From: Paenibacillus sp. | Lineage (GTDB): Bacteria; Bacillota; Bacilli; Paenibacillales; Paenibacillaceae | Direction of reading: 5' to 3' | Length of the DNA: 64,000 nucleotides | Assembly (NCBI GenBank): GCA_017512705.1 | Contig: JAFWEX010000130.1 | Coordinates: 82,139 to 146,138 of the forward strand | Shown here: positions 29,501 through 37,810 of the stretch, one piece after another | Numbering within the stretch: position 1 is the stretch's first letter | Layout of the letters: each line of letters starts with the position of its first letter | Program-made: the position numbers and the translations under genes | Notes under the pieces: generated by a model | The model's input: the letters and a program-made list of their open reading frames with translations, nothing else | What the model was told of the DNA's origin: nothing | Databases searched by the model: none

Positions 29501-30094
29501 GCAATCGAAGAGTTCCAGCGAGTGAATGAGCGCTATGAATTCCTGAACGAACAGAAGAATGATTTGGTGGAAGCCAAAACAACACTTTATCAGGTAATCC
29601 GTGAAATGGAAGATGAAATGGCAAAGCGGTTCAAAGTTACGTTTGATGCCATTCGTCGTGAGTTCGGCACAGTGTTTACGAAACTATTCGGCGGAGGACG
29701 TGCGGATTTGGTTCTGATGGACCCTGAGCGCCTTCTTGAAACAGGTATTGATATTGTAGCGCAGCCACCAGGTAAGAAACTGCAAAATCTTCAGTTATTG
29801 TCTGGTGGAGAACGGGCTTTAACGGCCATGGCACTACTTTTTGCTATTCTACATGTTAAACCAGTGCCATTTTGCGTGCTGGATGAAGTCGAAGCTGCAC
29901 TGGATGAGGCCAATGTTGTTCGTTTTGCCCAGTATCTGCGCGAGTTCTCTGAACAAACACAATTTATTGTTGTTACACACCGGAAGGGCACGATGGAAGA
30001 AGCTGATGTTCTATACGGGGTTACGATGGAAGAGGGCGGAGTATCCAAGCTTGTTTCGGTTAAACTGGATGATGAAGAAGCTGAAATTGCCTGA
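26525..30094 (+). CDS. smc: Chromosome segregation SMC protein
   Basis: SMC dimers, with ScpA and ScpB, condense and resolve the bacterial chromosome. The product is about 1189 aa. The Walker A motif GPNGSGKSNISDG is near residue 32. Long coiled coils at about 170-500 and 670-1010 flank a globular hinge near 510-660 (GVHGAVAELVKVPEK, GGSMTGGSQ). The C-terminal head carries the ABC signature LSGGERALTAMALLFA and Walker B FCVLDEVEAALDEANV. ATG 26525 gives the canonical MFLKRIELGGFKSFAD start, but the AGGAGGTGA site ends 14 bases upstream. An in-frame GTG at 26510 overlaps that site, so true initiation is uncertain by five codons. Confidence 0.97.
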   Translation: MFLKRIELGGFKSFADKTEMEFVRGITAVVGPNGSGKSNISDGIRWVLGEQSAKSLRGGKMEDVIFAGSDARKAVNYGEVSLTLDNEDQALALDFGEVTVTRRVHRSGDSEYFINKQSCRLKDITELFMDTGIGKEAYSIIGQGRIEEILSTRSEDRRGIFEEASGIVKYKSRKRDATRKLDETEQNLLRIHDLVTELEDQIGPLKEQSEKAMHYKQLRSELKSKEISMYVYQIEQIHASWSKANERLESLKQEEVGLSAIVSTHDAKLENDRNALRLLEAETEELQATLLQFSEATEKSEGLGELLRERARHLQANQEQLKETLAISEERHREREAELLALREKFGKIEEELADVKNRLSEEEAKLIGVTGGISQQQEESLKGNLLELMNQMAQARNEIRYVDQQKETLERRMNRASEESGKWEEQKETLESRKAEIQKKVVQLGKEISELRSGYISESERLQSLQKLLEESRSTVRKWEQKREAQVSRRDTMKEMQDDFDGFMLGVKEVLKAARKGTLNGVHGAVAELVKVPEKVELAVETAMGAALQHIVMENEAVSRQAIAFLKQRQLGRATFLPLDVIRPRAIGASERSMVEGMDGFVGIGAELVQYDEKYSSIIGSLLGNVIIAETLEFANKIAARCQYRFRVVTLEGDVVNAGGSMTGGSQHKKNGSLLSRKRQLDQLDQDILDTEQQIEKLRRSVDDVKEQLEKCQDKLDQLRQSGDETRNAEQQATMEMKQVEHELRHVLEQVAVAGQEKHGFTEEINELDKSRIEAEKKLEQLEEEEKATHRAIHAAEFARKANESAKEELQTQLTELKVREGKLDQERFSNEEQLRRLEREVESLVKDLRQNRTLLASMEADFKKTQTDSVKQIEDLNEYKLKKTKASQELDFKRAARSELSKKLELAESETKEQRTQLKAVEEQMRQTEISVNRLDVELENILRKLTDEYELGYELAKERYPVPEDVESTQAEVQKLKRSISALGDVNLGAIEEFQRVNERYEFLNEQKNDLVEAKTTLYQVIREMEDEMAKRFKVTFDAIRREFGTVFTKLFGGGRADLVLMDPERLLETGIDIVAQPPGKKLQNLQLLSGGERALTAMALLFAILHVKPVPFCVLDEVEAALDEANVVRFAQYLREFSEQTQFIVVTHRKGTMEEADVLYGVTMEEGGVSKLVSVKLDDEEAEIA

Positions 30095-30193
30095 TTTGCT
30101 GCAAGGTTGTGATGTTAACAGAGCATGACTCATTGTATTTTCTACAAAAATTATTACAATTACGATTGATTATGTACACGATGGAGGGGCTTT

Positions 30194-31201
30194 ATGAGTT
30201 TCTTTAAAAAGCTACGAGACAGCATTGCAAGTAAAACGGAGTCTGTAACCAAACAGTTCAAGGATGGACTGGAAAAGACACGTAAAGGGCTTGTGGAGAA
30301 AGTAACGGATCTGGTCATTCGCCGCAAAAAAATAGATGAAGAATTCTACGAAGAACTCGAAGAAATTCTGATAGGAGCGGACGTTGGCGTTAATACGGTT
30401 ATGCGATTAATTGAAGACCTGCGTGAAGAAGTGAAAAAACGGAGAATTGAAGATGCAGCTGAGCTTCAGCCGGTGTTGTCCGAGAAATTGACAGACTTGC
30501 TTCGTGGTGAGCAAAACAATGAACTTAATATGAATCCAGATGGTATCACCGTGATTTTGTTTGTGGGTGTTAACGGTGTTGGTAAAACGACCACCATTGG
30601 TAAGCTTGCACACCGCTTTAAGCAGCAAGGGAAAAAAGTAATTATGGCTGCAGGAGATACATTCCGCGCCGGCGCGATCGAGCAACTGGAAGTATGGGGA
30701 CAGCGTGCAGGGGTAGAAGTGATCAAGCAGCAATCAGGTTCTGATCCCGCTGCGGTTATGTATGATGCGGTACAAGCCGCAAAACAACGCGGAGCGGACG
30801 TGTTGTTGTGTGATACAGCAGGACGATTGCAAAACAAATCGAACCTGATGGACGAGCTGAACAAAATCTATCGCGTTATTCAACGAGAGATTCCAAGTGC
30901 ACCGCATGAAGTATTGATGGTGCTGGATGCAACAACAGGACAGAATGCCTTGAATCAGGCTAAACTTTTCGGAGAGAAAAGTGGCGTAACAGGTCTAGTA
31001 TTAACCAAGTTGGATGGAACAGCCAAAGGTGGGATCGTGGTTGCGATTCGTCAAGAGTTGGACTTGCCTGTTAAATTGGTTGGACTGGGAGAGAAAATTG
31101 ATGATCTTCAGCAGTTCGACTCAGAGCAGTTTGTACATGCTTTGTTTGCAGGACTAATTCAGGAACAGCCAGCCCAAGTTAATGGAGATGAGGATCAGTA
31201 A
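30194..31201 (+). CDS. ftsY: Signal recognition particle receptor FtsY
   Basis: FtsY is the membrane-associated GTPase that docks the SRP-ribosome complex. The 335-aa protein has a short basic N-terminal region, an N domain (about 30-105) and the NG GTPase domain. G1 is GVNGVGKTTTIGKLA, then DTFRAGA, DTAGR (G3) and TKLDGTAKGG (G4). The acidic A domain of the E. coli protein is missing, as in other Gram-positives. GGAGGGGC precedes the ATG. It follows smc by 99 bases and shares its strand, as in B. subtilis. Confidence 0.97.
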   Translation: MSFFKKLRDSIASKTESVTKQFKDGLEKTRKGLVEKVTDLVIRRKKIDEEFYEELEEILIGADVGVNTVMRLIEDLREEVKKRRIEDAAELQPVLSEKLTDLLRGEQNNELNMNPDGITVILFVGVNGVGKTTTIGKLAHRFKQQGKKVIMAAGDTFRAGAIEQLEVWGQRAGVEVIKQQSGSDPAAVMYDAVQAAKQRGADVLLCDTAGRLQNKSNLMDELNKIYRVIQREIPSAPHEVLMVLDATTGQNALNQAKLFGEKSGVTGLVLTKLDGTAKGGIVVAIRQELDLPVKLVGLGEKIDDLQQFDSEQFVHALFAGLIQEQPAQVNGDEDQ

Positions 31202-31260
31202 GATTAATCCATAGTCTCAGAAACAAAGAGCAATTAGAAACGCAAATAAATAATATTTAC

Positions 31261-31311
31261 CGTATTGCCGCTGCATCATGTGAACTCACGTGTAATGTCA
31301 TCGGCAATACG
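31261..31311. repeat. Long inverted repeat upstream of the hemolysin III-like gene
   Basis: CGTATTGCCG and CGGCAATACG are a perfect 10-bp inverted repeat around 31 bases that include further pairing (CAT-ATGTG/CACGTG-ATG). It has no T tract. A TATAAT begins 3 bases after it (31314), so it may overlap the promoter of the next gene. Confidence 0.7.
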
Positions 31312-31362
31312 TGTATAATGGAAGGTAACCGAAATTGTAAGGGGTTAGAAAGGAAGGTTGAT

Positions 31363-32010
31363 ATGGCCAATACTTACACCTATTCTCGCCGTGAAGAGCT
31401 CGCAAACGCAGTGACACATGGAATCGGTGCTGCACTGAGTGTAGCTGCTCTAGTATTGTTGATCGTATTCTCCAGTATGAAAGGTACAGCTTGGCATGTC
31501 GTTAGTTTTACAATCTATGGCATAACCATGCTCATGTTGTATACCAATTCAACGCTGGTTCATGCACTCAAAGAAGGAAAAGCCAAAGATTTGTTTGAGT
31601 TTTTCGACCACTCTTCGATATATTTGTTTATTGCAGGGACGTATACACCCTTTTTATTCGTTGCAGTTCGAGGAACACTGGGGTGGACCTTGTTCGGGAT
31701 CATCTGGGGCATTGCACTAGCCGGAGTGATCTTCAAAGCCTTTTTCACGAAGAAGTTCTTGTTTATGTCAACGATCTTCTACATTGCGATGGGCTGGTTG
31801 ATTGTGATTGCCTGGAACCCGCTTGTGACTGCAATACCGACAGGTGGAATTGTGCTGCTAGTTGCAGGTGGTCTGATGTATACGCTTGGCACATTGTTTT
31901 ATGTATGGAGAGGTTTTCCGTTTCACCATGCCATCTGGCATCTGTTTGTACTAGCCGGCAGTATTCTTCACTTCTTTGCCGTACTGATTTATCTGACTCC
32001 GCTTCGTTAG
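31363..32010 (+). CDS. Hemolysin III / TrhA family membrane protein
   Basis: A 215-aa protein with seven hydrophobic segments, of the PAQR/hemolysin III family (YqfA, YplQ, TrhA). The conserved metal-type residues are present: His19 in VTHGIGAALS, FDHSSIYLFIAGTYTPF, and HHAIWHLFVLAGSILHFFA near the end. Bacterial members have been linked to membrane energy and lipid homeostasis; a haemolytic role is doubtful in most. ATG 31363 has AAAGGAAGG upstream; the ATG at 31318 has no such site. It stands alone between ftsY and ylxM, which are neighbours in many Firmicutes. Confidence 0.88.
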   Translation: MANTYTYSRREELANAVTHGIGAALSVAALVLLIVFSSMKGTAWHVVSFTIYGITMLMLYTNSTLVHALKEGKAKDLFEFFDHSSIYLFIAGTYTPFLFVAVRGTLGWTLFGIIWGIALAGVIFKAFFTKKFLFMSTIFYIAMGWLIVIAWNPLVTAIPTGGIVLLVAGGLMYTLGTLFYVWRGFPFHHAIWHLFVLAGSILHFFAVLIYLTPLR

Positions 32011-32016
32011 AAGCGT

Positions 32017-32057
32017 TAAACGAAGCGGCTCTTACCTGGGGCGGTTTCGTTTTTTTA
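32017..32057 (+). terminator. Terminator after hemolysin III-like gene
   Basis: AAACGAAGC pairs with the GC-GGTTTCGTTT segment across a loop, followed by seven T. A competing hairpin (CCGCTTCGTT with AAACGAAGCGG) overlaps its left arm, so two alternative folds exist. Confidence 0.6.
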
Positions 32058-32197
32058 TGTAGGGACATCGATAACAAAACATGTCTTCCATGCTGAAGTA
32101 GAGCTCGAAGATCATGCTTTATAGATACGATAATTGATGTTTTTGGACGCTTTTTATAACGCGTTGTATCTCTTTTTATTGTGACAAGTATTTTTGC

Positions 32198-32226
32198 TTG
32201 ACATCCTGATTTGTTTTAGGTATTAT
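32198..32226 (+). promoter_or_regulatory. Sigma-A promoter of ylxM-ffh
   Basis: TTGACA (32198-32203), a 17-base spacer and TATTAT (32221-32226). It lies 56 bases before the ylxM start and probably drives ylxM, ffh, rpsP and khpA. Confidence 0.85.
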
Positions 32227-32281
32227 TAGGAACGTTGCAAGAGTGTAAAGTGTTTTTCCTTGACGAAGGGAGTGCCCTGGT

Positions 32282-32632
32282 ATGAGTCAAGAAAACCGGC
32301 TTGAGAAGACAAACCGGATTAACTTGCTGTTTGCCTTTTATGAATCTCTGCTTACAGAGAAACAGCAAACATTTCTGAAATATTATTTTCATGATGATTT
32401 TTCACTTGGTGAAATAGCAACCGAGTTTGAGATCAGCCGCCAGGCGGTATATGAACATATTAAACGTGCTGAACAAGTGCTTGAGAACTACGAAAGCAAG
32501 CTAGGCTTGCTGGAGAAGTATGAAAGACGCAGCCGTTGCCTTGAAGATTTACAACAAGCACTGGAACGCGCTGGCGTTACCGTGGATAACAACAAACCAA
32601 TACACGATCTCGTTTCACAGTTGGTGGAATAA
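32282..32632 (+). CDS. ylxM: SRP-associated helix-turn-helix protein YlxM
   Basis: A 116-aa protein of the YlxM/p13 family, nearly always encoded before ffh. It begins LEKTNRINLLFAFYESLLTEKQQ. It holds a sigma-70 region 4-like helix-turn-helix (SLGEIATEFEISRQAVYEHIKRAE, about residues 40-63). In streptococci YlxM binds Ffh and the SRP RNA and modulates targeting. It is followed 71 bases later by ffh. Confidence 0.94.
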   Translation: MSQENRLEKTNRINLLFAFYESLLTEKQQTFLKYYFHDDFSLGEIATEFEISRQAVYEHIKRAEQVLENYESKLGLLEKYERRSRCLEDLQQALERAGVTVDNNKPIHDLVSQLVE

Positions 32633-32703
32633 TTATTATTGTTCGCTGCGCTGTGGAATGAGTCGGTCTAAAAACGTAATTGAAGCTTGAAGGAGGTGGG
32701 ATC

Positions 32704-34080
32704 ATGGCATTTGAAGGATTAACGACCCGATTGCAGAATGTGTTCAGCAAGCTGCGCGGCAAAGGTAAGGTGTCTGACGAAGACGTAGCCGAAGCGATGC
32801 GCGAAGTACGCCTGGCATTGCTTGAGGCGGATGTAAACTTCAAAGTGGTCAAGGAATTCATCGCCAAAGTGAAAGAGAAGGCTGTCGGCAAAGAAGTCAT
32901 GGACAGCTTTACACCCGGGATGGTCATCATTGACATTGTTAACAAAGAGTTAACGGAGTTAATGGGCGGAAGTCAAGCCAAACTGGCGAAGGCAAACAAA
33001 CCACCTACAGTCATCATGATGGTTGGTTTACAGGGTGCTGGTAAAACGACCACTTCCGGTAAATTGGCAAAAATGCTGCAAAAGCAAAACAGCAGACCCT
33101 TGCTGATTGCGGGTGATATTTATCGTCCAGCTGCGATCAAGCAGTTGCAAGTACTGGGTGAGCAGCTGAAGGCGCCAGTGTTTACCCTTGGTGATCAGAC
33201 AAGCCCGGTAGAGATTGCTCGTCAAGGTCTGCAGCACGCAAAAGACAACGGGCATGATTATGTGATCGTTGATACAGCGGGACGTCTGCACGTCGATGAA
33301 GAATTGATGGAAGAACTTCGCCAGATTCACAGCGTCGTGAACCCTGATGAAGTCTTGCTCGTTGTCGACAGTATGACGGGTCAAGATGCGGTTAACGTAG
33401 CAGAGCACTTTAATCAACAGCTTGATCTGACAGGAGTAGTCCTGACCAAGCTGGATGGCGATACACGTGGTGGTGCTGCACTGTCTGTCAAAGCAGTTAC
33501 AGGCTGCCCGATCAAGTTTGCCTCTCTGGGAGAGAAGCTTGATGCACTGGAGCCGTTCCATCCGGAACGTATGGCTTCACGGATTCTCGGTATGGGTGAC
33601 ATGTTGTCCTTGATTGAAAAGGCACAGTCCAACATTGATACCGAGAAAGCGAAGGAAATGGAACGGAAGATGCGGAATGCAGAATTCACGTTCGAAGATT
33701 TCCTGGAGCAGATGGATCAGGTGAAAAAGCTTGGGCCAATTGACCAGATCATGGATATGATTCCGGGGATGGGCAAGATGAAGCAAGCGAAAGACCTGAA
33801 GGTCGATGACAAACAGATGGGCCGAATTGAAGCGATTGTCTATTCCATGACAACGGAAGAGAAACGTAACCCAGATATGATTAACCATAGCCGCCGGAAG
33901 CGGATTGCTACCGGAAGTGGAACATCGCTCGCTGAGGTGAATCGTCTGATCAAACAATTTGATGAGATGCGCCGTATGATGAAGCAGTTCTCGGATATGA
34001 TGGGTCCTAAAGGCGGCAAAAACAAAGCAATGAAGCAGTTGAAAGGTCTCGGCAAAGGAATGAAATTTCCTTTTCGTTGA
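32704..34080 (+). CDS. ffh: Signal recognition particle protein Ffh
   Basis: Ffh is the SRP54 GTPase that binds signal sequences and the small cytoplasmic RNA. The 458-aa protein has an N domain (1-90), a G domain with GLQGAGKTTTSGKLA, DTAGR and TKLDGDTRGG, and a methionine-rich M domain from about 300 on (MDMIPGMGKMKQ, RRMMKQFSDMMG). RKRIATGSGTS is the RNA-contacting motif. AAGGAGGTGGGATC precedes ATG 32704. Confidence 0.97.
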   Translation: MAFEGLTTRLQNVFSKLRGKGKVSDEDVAEAMREVRLALLEADVNFKVVKEFIAKVKEKAVGKEVMDSFTPGMVIIDIVNKELTELMGGSQAKLAKANKPPTVIMMVGLQGAGKTTTSGKLAKMLQKQNSRPLLIAGDIYRPAAIKQLQVLGEQLKAPVFTLGDQTSPVEIARQGLQHAKDNGHDYVIVDTAGRLHVDEELMEELRQIHSVVNPDEVLLVVDSMTGQDAVNVAEHFNQQLDLTGVVLTKLDGDTRGGAALSVKAVTGCPIKFASLGEKLDALEPFHPERMASRILGMGDMLSLIEKAQSNIDTEKAKEMERKMRNAEFTFEDFLEQMDQVKKLGPIDQIMDMIPGMGKMKQAKDLKVDDKQMGRIEAIVYSMTTEEKRNPDMINHSRRKRIATGSGTSLAEVNRLIKQFDEMRRMMKQFSDMMGPKGGKNKAMKQLKGLGKGMKFPFR

Positions 34081-34134
34081 TTAAATGTCAGACTGCACGA
34101 GATACAGATTTCATTGAAGGAGGTGAATTTTCAA

Positions 34135-34407
34135 ATGGCAGTTCGTATTCGTCTGAAACGTATGGGTGCTCACAAAGCTCCTTTCTACCGCGTAGTGGTA
34201 TCGGATTCCCGTTCCCCACGTGACGGTCGTTTTATCGAGGAGATCGGTTACTACAACCCGGTTGAACAACCGGCTGTTGTTAAAATCGATGAAGATAAAG
34301 CATTGCAATGGCTTCAAAACGGTGCGCAAGCATCCGACACTGTCCGCAACTTGCTGAGCAAAGCGGGCGTGATGAAGAAATTCCACGAGTCTAAATTATC
34401 TAAATAA
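34135..34407 (+). CDS. rpsP: Ribosomal protein S16
   Basis: A 90-aa small-subunit protein beginning [22 protein letters not shown], the family signature, with [24 protein letters not shown] lies upstream of ATG 34135. It follows ffh by 54 bases and khpA follows after 23 bases, the usual Firmicute order. Confidence 0.98.
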   Translation: MAVRIRLKRMGAHKAPFYRVVVSDSRSPRDGRFIEEIGYYNPVEQPAVVKIDEDKALQWLQNGAQASDTVRNLLSKAGVMKKFHESKLSK

Positions 34408-34430
34408 GTTGCTGATTCGGAGGGTCATCT

Positions 34431-34661
34431 ATGGAAGAATTAGTAAGCATAATTGCTAAGGCTTTGGTCGATCATCCGGAAGATGTGGCGGTTCGGACGG
34501 TTGAGAAAGACCGGCTTGTCGTTTATGAGTTAACGGTGCATCCCGACGATGTCGGAAAAGTGATCGGAAAACAAGGACGAATCGCAAAATCTCTTCGTAC
34601 GGTCGTCACATCAGCAGCAGTTAAGATGGATAAGCGGGTTACCGTCGATATCATATCTTAA
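34431..34661 (+). CDS. khpA: KH-domain RNA-binding protein KhpA
   Basis: A 76-aa protein (B. subtilis YlqC) made of one KH domain, with the RNA-binding loop GKQGR in VIGKQGRIAKSLRTVV. It pairs with KhpB/Jag in other Gram-positives to bind many RNAs and affect cell elongation. GGAGG precedes the ATG. The ylqD gene found next in B. subtilis is absent here; a terminator and a structured non-coding segment take its place. Confidence 0.95.
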   Translation: MEELVSIIAKALVDHPEDVAVRTVEKDRLVVYELTVHPDDVGKVIGKQGRIAKSLRTVVTSAAVKMDKRVTVDIIS

Positions 34662-34668
34662 AGATATA

Positions 34669-34706
34669 CGAAAGGGGGTTAGGATGCATGTCCTAGCCCC
34701 TTTTCG
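34669..34706 (+). terminator. Hairpin terminator after khpA
   Basis: CGAAAGGGGGTTAGGA pairs with TCCTAGCCCCTTTTCG (one mismatch) around TGCATG. The T run lies within the right arm, so termination may be partial. Confidence 0.75.
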
Positions 34707-34789
34707 TGCATGCTGAACTTAATATGTTAGATTATATATTGAATTAAAATATTTTGGGCTATGAGTTACTTCGGAGCAGTGTAGGGGAC

Positions 34790-34932
34790 GGAATCGATTC
34801 TGGAGAAGCGTAAGCGTTCGCCTTTATCACCTCATTTTCACCTTTTAATAAGAGTTCAAAAAATGAGGGGGTAACAGCGATCGGAAGAACGAACCGTCGC
34901 CGGAACGACCGGACGAGAGTCGAAGTGACTGT
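34790..34932 (+). ncRNA. Candidate structured non-coding element before rimM
   Basis: About 140 bases without a reading frame. They contain a perfect 9-bp pairing CCTCATTTT (34830-34838) with AAAATGAGG (34860-34868). Smaller hairpins follow (GTCG-CCGGAA-CGAC, AGTC-GAAGT-GACT). The right half is much richer in GC than the neighbouring intergenic DNA. It ends about 30 bases before rimM. It may be a cis-acting leader for rimM-trmD, a small RNA or a dispersed intergenic repeat; the sequence alone cannot decide. Confidence 0.45.
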
Positions 34933-34963
34933 TTATTTTGATTGAATTTCGTAGGAGGATTGT

Positions 34964-35476
34964 ATGGCAGAGTTTATGAATGTAGGTAAAATTGTGAATA
35001 CTCACGGTATTCGCGGCGAGTTGAAGATTATGCCTTTGACTGATTTTCCAGAAGTGCGTTTTGCCAAAAATGCGGAGCTGTATTTATTTACACCGGATAA
35101 CCATCCGGCACTGGTCACGGTTGAATCTGCGCGTTTGCATAAAAATATGTATATCGTACGTCTGAAAGAATACGGCAACATCAACGAAGTAGAGAAATTT
35201 AAAGGCGGCATGGCAAAAGTAACTAAGGAAAATCTTGCTGATCTGGAGGAAGGTGAGTATTATTTCCATCAGATTATAGGCTGCGCGGTTATTACAGAAG
35301 AGGGAGACACCCTCGGCACAGTCTCTGAAATTCTGACACCAGGCGCGAATGATGTATGGGTAGTCAAAACGCCAGCGGGAAAAGAAGTGTTGATTCCAGT
35401 AATTGATGATGTGGTTTTGGATGTTGATGTGGAACAGAAGCTGGTCAAGATTCACCTGATGGAAGGACTGCTGTAA
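34964..35476 (+). CDS. rimM: Ribosome maturation factor RimM
   Basis: RimM assists assembly of the 30S head domain with S19. The 170-aa protein has the N-terminal beta-barrel ([24 protein letters not shown]) and the C-terminal PRC barrel ([37 protein letters not shown]). GTAGGAGG precedes the ATG. One base separates it from trmD, so the two are translationally coupled. Confidence 0.97.
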   Translation: MAEFMNVGKIVNTHGIRGELKIMPLTDFPEVRFAKNAELYLFTPDNHPALVTVESARLHKNMYIVRLKEYGNINEVEKFKGGMAKVTKENLADLEEGEYYFHQIIGCAVITEEGDTLGTVSEILTPGANDVWVVKTPAGKEVLIPVIDDVVLDVDVEQKLVKIHLMEGLL

Positions 35477-35477
35477 G

Positions 35478-36239
35478 ATGAAGGTTGATGTATTAACGTT
35501 ATTCCCGGAAATGTTTGACGGTGTGTTCGGTACAAGCATACTGGGTAAAGCGCAGGCAAAGGGACTTGTCTCATTGGGGGCAACCAATTTCCGTAATTAC
35601 GCAACCAACAAACATAACACTGTGGATGATGCTCCTTACGGTGGAGGTGGGGGGATGGTGCTTAAGCCGGATCCAATCTTTGCTGCGGTTGAAGATGTAC
35701 TGGAGCAGCGTGGAGAAGCTGACGCGGAGATGAAAGCACCTCGCGTTATTTTAATGTGTCCCCAGGGAGAAACGTTCACTCAGAAAAAAGCAGAAGAGTT
35801 GGTTCAAGAAGATCATCTGATCTTTATATGTGGTCATTATGAAGGTTACGATGAGCGTATCCGTGAATTTCTCGTGACAGACGAACTGTCTATTGGTGAC
35901 TATGTTCTAACCGGGGGCGAGCTTCCTGCGATGGTGGCGATCGATAGCATTGTACGCCTCATTCCAGGGGTTCTTGGGAACGAGACTAGTGCGGTGACGG
36001 ACTCATTCAGTACCGGGTTGCTTGAATATCCTCATTACACGCGTCCACCTGAATTTAGAGGTATGAAAGTGCCGGACATGCTTTTGTCTGGGCATCACCT
36101 AAATATTGAGGCATGGCGTAGAGAACAGTCTCTGATTCGTACGCTGGAGCGTAGACCAGAACTGTTAGAGACGGCTGAATTAACAGACAAGGAACGGAAG
36201 TGGCTAGAACAGTACCGAGCTGATCACGAAAAAAAATAG
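35478..36239 (+). CDS. trmD: tRNA (guanine(37)-N(1))-methyltransferase
   Basis: TrmD methylates G37 of tRNAs to prevent frameshifting. The 253-aa SPOUT enzyme has [13 protein letters not shown] at the start, [19 protein letters not shown] and the knot sequence [14 protein letters not shown]. The C-terminal [18 protein letters not shown] is also typical. It begins one base after rimM and is followed by a 190-base gap and a terminator. Confidence 0.98.
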   Translation: MKVDVLTLFPEMFDGVFGTSILGKAQAKGLVSLGATNFRNYATNKHNTVDDAPYGGGGGMVLKPDPIFAAVEDVLEQRGEADAEMKAPRVILMCPQGETFTQKKAEELVQEDHLIFICGHYEGYDERIREFLVTDELSIGDYVLTGGELPAMVAIDSIVRLIPGVLGNETSAVTDSFSTGLLEYPHYTRPPEFRGMKVPDMLLSGHHLNIEAWRREQSLIRTLERRPELLETAELTDKERKWLEQYRADHEKK

Positions 36240-36423
36240 AACGTTTATACCGAAATACTATGGGGTAGGCGGAGCAGAGTGAATCGAACGTTATCTGGAT
36301 CCTCGCCGAATGTAGCATAACCCACATGAGAGATCAGCCATCGTTTTGCCATAGTAAAGCGATGTAGATGCAGGTTTAGCAAAGTGTAATGCTGTTAGTG
36401 ACTGCTCAGCCCTTATTAGCCAG

Positions 36424-36470
36424 AAAAAAAACCGAGAGGACAGCTCAGGCTGCGCCAATCGGTTTTTTTT
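36424..36470. terminator. Bidirectional terminator between trmD and polysaccharide deacetylase gene
   Basis: AAAAAAACCGA pairs with TCGGTTTTTTTT, with an inner AGC-TCAG-GCT stem. Eight T on one strand and seven A on the other suit both convergent genes. Confidence 0.88.
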
Positions 36471-36530
36471 GATCCAAGTAAATTGTGAAATAGAGGTGAA
36501 TCATCCGTGATTAGTTCTCGTCTACATGCT

Positions 36531-37469
36531 CTACCTATGTATATTAGAATCTGTTTGCAACAGGATCGATAAATCGGTCTCGTTCGTAACCGTTAGACGT
36601 GGAAGGACCATCGGTGAATCGCCTGGACGAACAAACCCGGGAATAACCGTGAAGCCCATGCGATATCCGTGTTGCTGAAGCTTGTATATCATCTGTACAC
36701 TGAAATAGCCGTATGGATAGGCGATATATGGGGTATCGATACCAGCGCGTTTGATCTGTTCTATATCTTGATCTAAGAGGTTGGTATCCAGTGTGATGGG
36801 CAGATCGTCTCCACATACCATATATCCTTTATGATGAAGGTTAAAAGTATGGCTGTTATACTCGAATACGTCACTTCCTGCTTCCATCTCAGGCTTGGAG
36901 ATATCGCTTTTTTTACTTGAGTCGAAGGCTACGGGTTCAGGTTGAATTCGGCTGCCTATTACAAATAGTGAAGCGTGGAAATTATATTTTTTAAGTACCG
37001 GATAAGCTAACGTATAATTATTCTGGTATCCATCATCGAAAGTAATCACAAATGATTTCTGCGGTAGTGAGATTTCACCATTAACATATTGTTCAAGTTC
37101 GGATAGACTAACCGTCCGGTAGCCATTATCGTATAAAAACTTCATGTTTTGCTCAAAGGTTTCCAAGTCCACAACGGACTTATTACCCGGTTCACGATTG
37201 TCCGCCTTAGGCGTTATATAGTGATACATAAGTACCGGGGCTTCCGTAGCCGTACCTTGTTTAACAACTAGCTTCGATCGATCGAGCTTGGAATGCATGG
37301 AAAAATCAGTGTTAAATAACGTGAACATTTTACGTTCCACGATTTTCCATGAGGTGCATGCTTTATGAGATAACGCGTTAGTGGGATGATTAACAGCATA
37401 AGCGTATAGTGTAATACTGCATGTGAGCAAAGCAAGCGAGGATAATATGATTTTTTTCAAGTGTTTCAT
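36531..37469 (-). CDS. Secreted polysaccharide deacetylase (NodB homology)
   Basis: A 312-aa carbohydrate esterase 4 protein. The N-terminus (MKHLKKIILSSLALLTCSITLYAYA) is a signal peptide or anchor. The catalytic domain begins APVLMYHYITP and has motif 1 TFDDGY (two Asp), motif 2 SHTFNLH (metal-binding histidines) and AYPYGYFS. It removes acetyl groups from peptidoglycan, chitin-like or poly-N-acetylglucosamine chains; the MYHYI/TFDDGY arrangement is closest to the PgaB/IcaB and YadE-type group. It stands alone on the minus strand, inserted between trmD and rplS, which are adjacent in B. subtilis. It is more AT-rich than the flanking housekeeping genes. Confidence 0.92.
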   Translation of the reverse strand: MKHLKKIILSSLALLTCSITLYAYAVNHPTNALSHKACTSWKIVERKMFTLFNTDFSMHSKLDRSKLVVKQGTATEAPVLMYHYITPKADNREPGNKSVVDLETFEQNMKFLYDNGYRTVSLSELEQYVNGEISLPQKSFVITFDDGYQNNYTLAYPVLKKYNFHASLFVIGSRIQPEPVAFDSSKKSDISKPEMEAGSDVFEYNSHTFNLHHKGYMVCGDDLPITLDTNLLDQDIEQIKRAGIDTPYIAYPYGYFSVQMIYKLQQHGYRMGFTVIPGFVRPGDSPMVLPRLTVTNETDLSILLQTDSNIHR

Positions 37470-37678
37470 AATTCAACGAGTTCTCCTTTAACATGTTCAT
37501 CTTTTCTTAAAAACGACAAGCTTCTCATGATTATGAGCATTAAGTAATATGATAGACGATCTTTAACTACGGAAAGTTACATTATTTTATCCGACATAGG
37601 GGTTGAAATATCTAAATCTTCAATTAATGTACAATAAATCCGTAATGGAGGAGATTTTAAACGTGCTTTTTGTTTTGC

Positions 37679-37707
37679 TTGTGTTTTGATAGGGGACATG
37701 ATACAAT
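37679..37707 (+). promoter_or_regulatory. Promoter of rplS
   Basis: TTGTGT (37679-37684), 17 bases, TACAAT (37702-37707). It gives a leader of about 95 bases before rplS, longer than needed for translation. Confidence 0.6.
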
Positions 37708-37810
37708 AATCCTGTTGTGTGGAATACGGCGGTCCTCTATGGATAATGAAAGAGACAAAGGTGATCTCTGGAAGAAGTATGAACGCCTGTACGGAAGGAG
37801 GGAGTCATAG
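37708..37810 (+). promoter_or_regulatory. Possible L19 ribosomal-protein leader
   Basis: The roughly 100-base untranslated leader contains short pairings such as GAGA-N9-TCTC (GAGACAAAGGTGATCTC) and a GGCGGTCC segment before the AAGGAGGGAG ribosome-binding site. Autoregulatory L19 leaders are known in Firmicutes. I cannot match the consensus by eye, so this is a candidate only. Confidence 0.35.
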
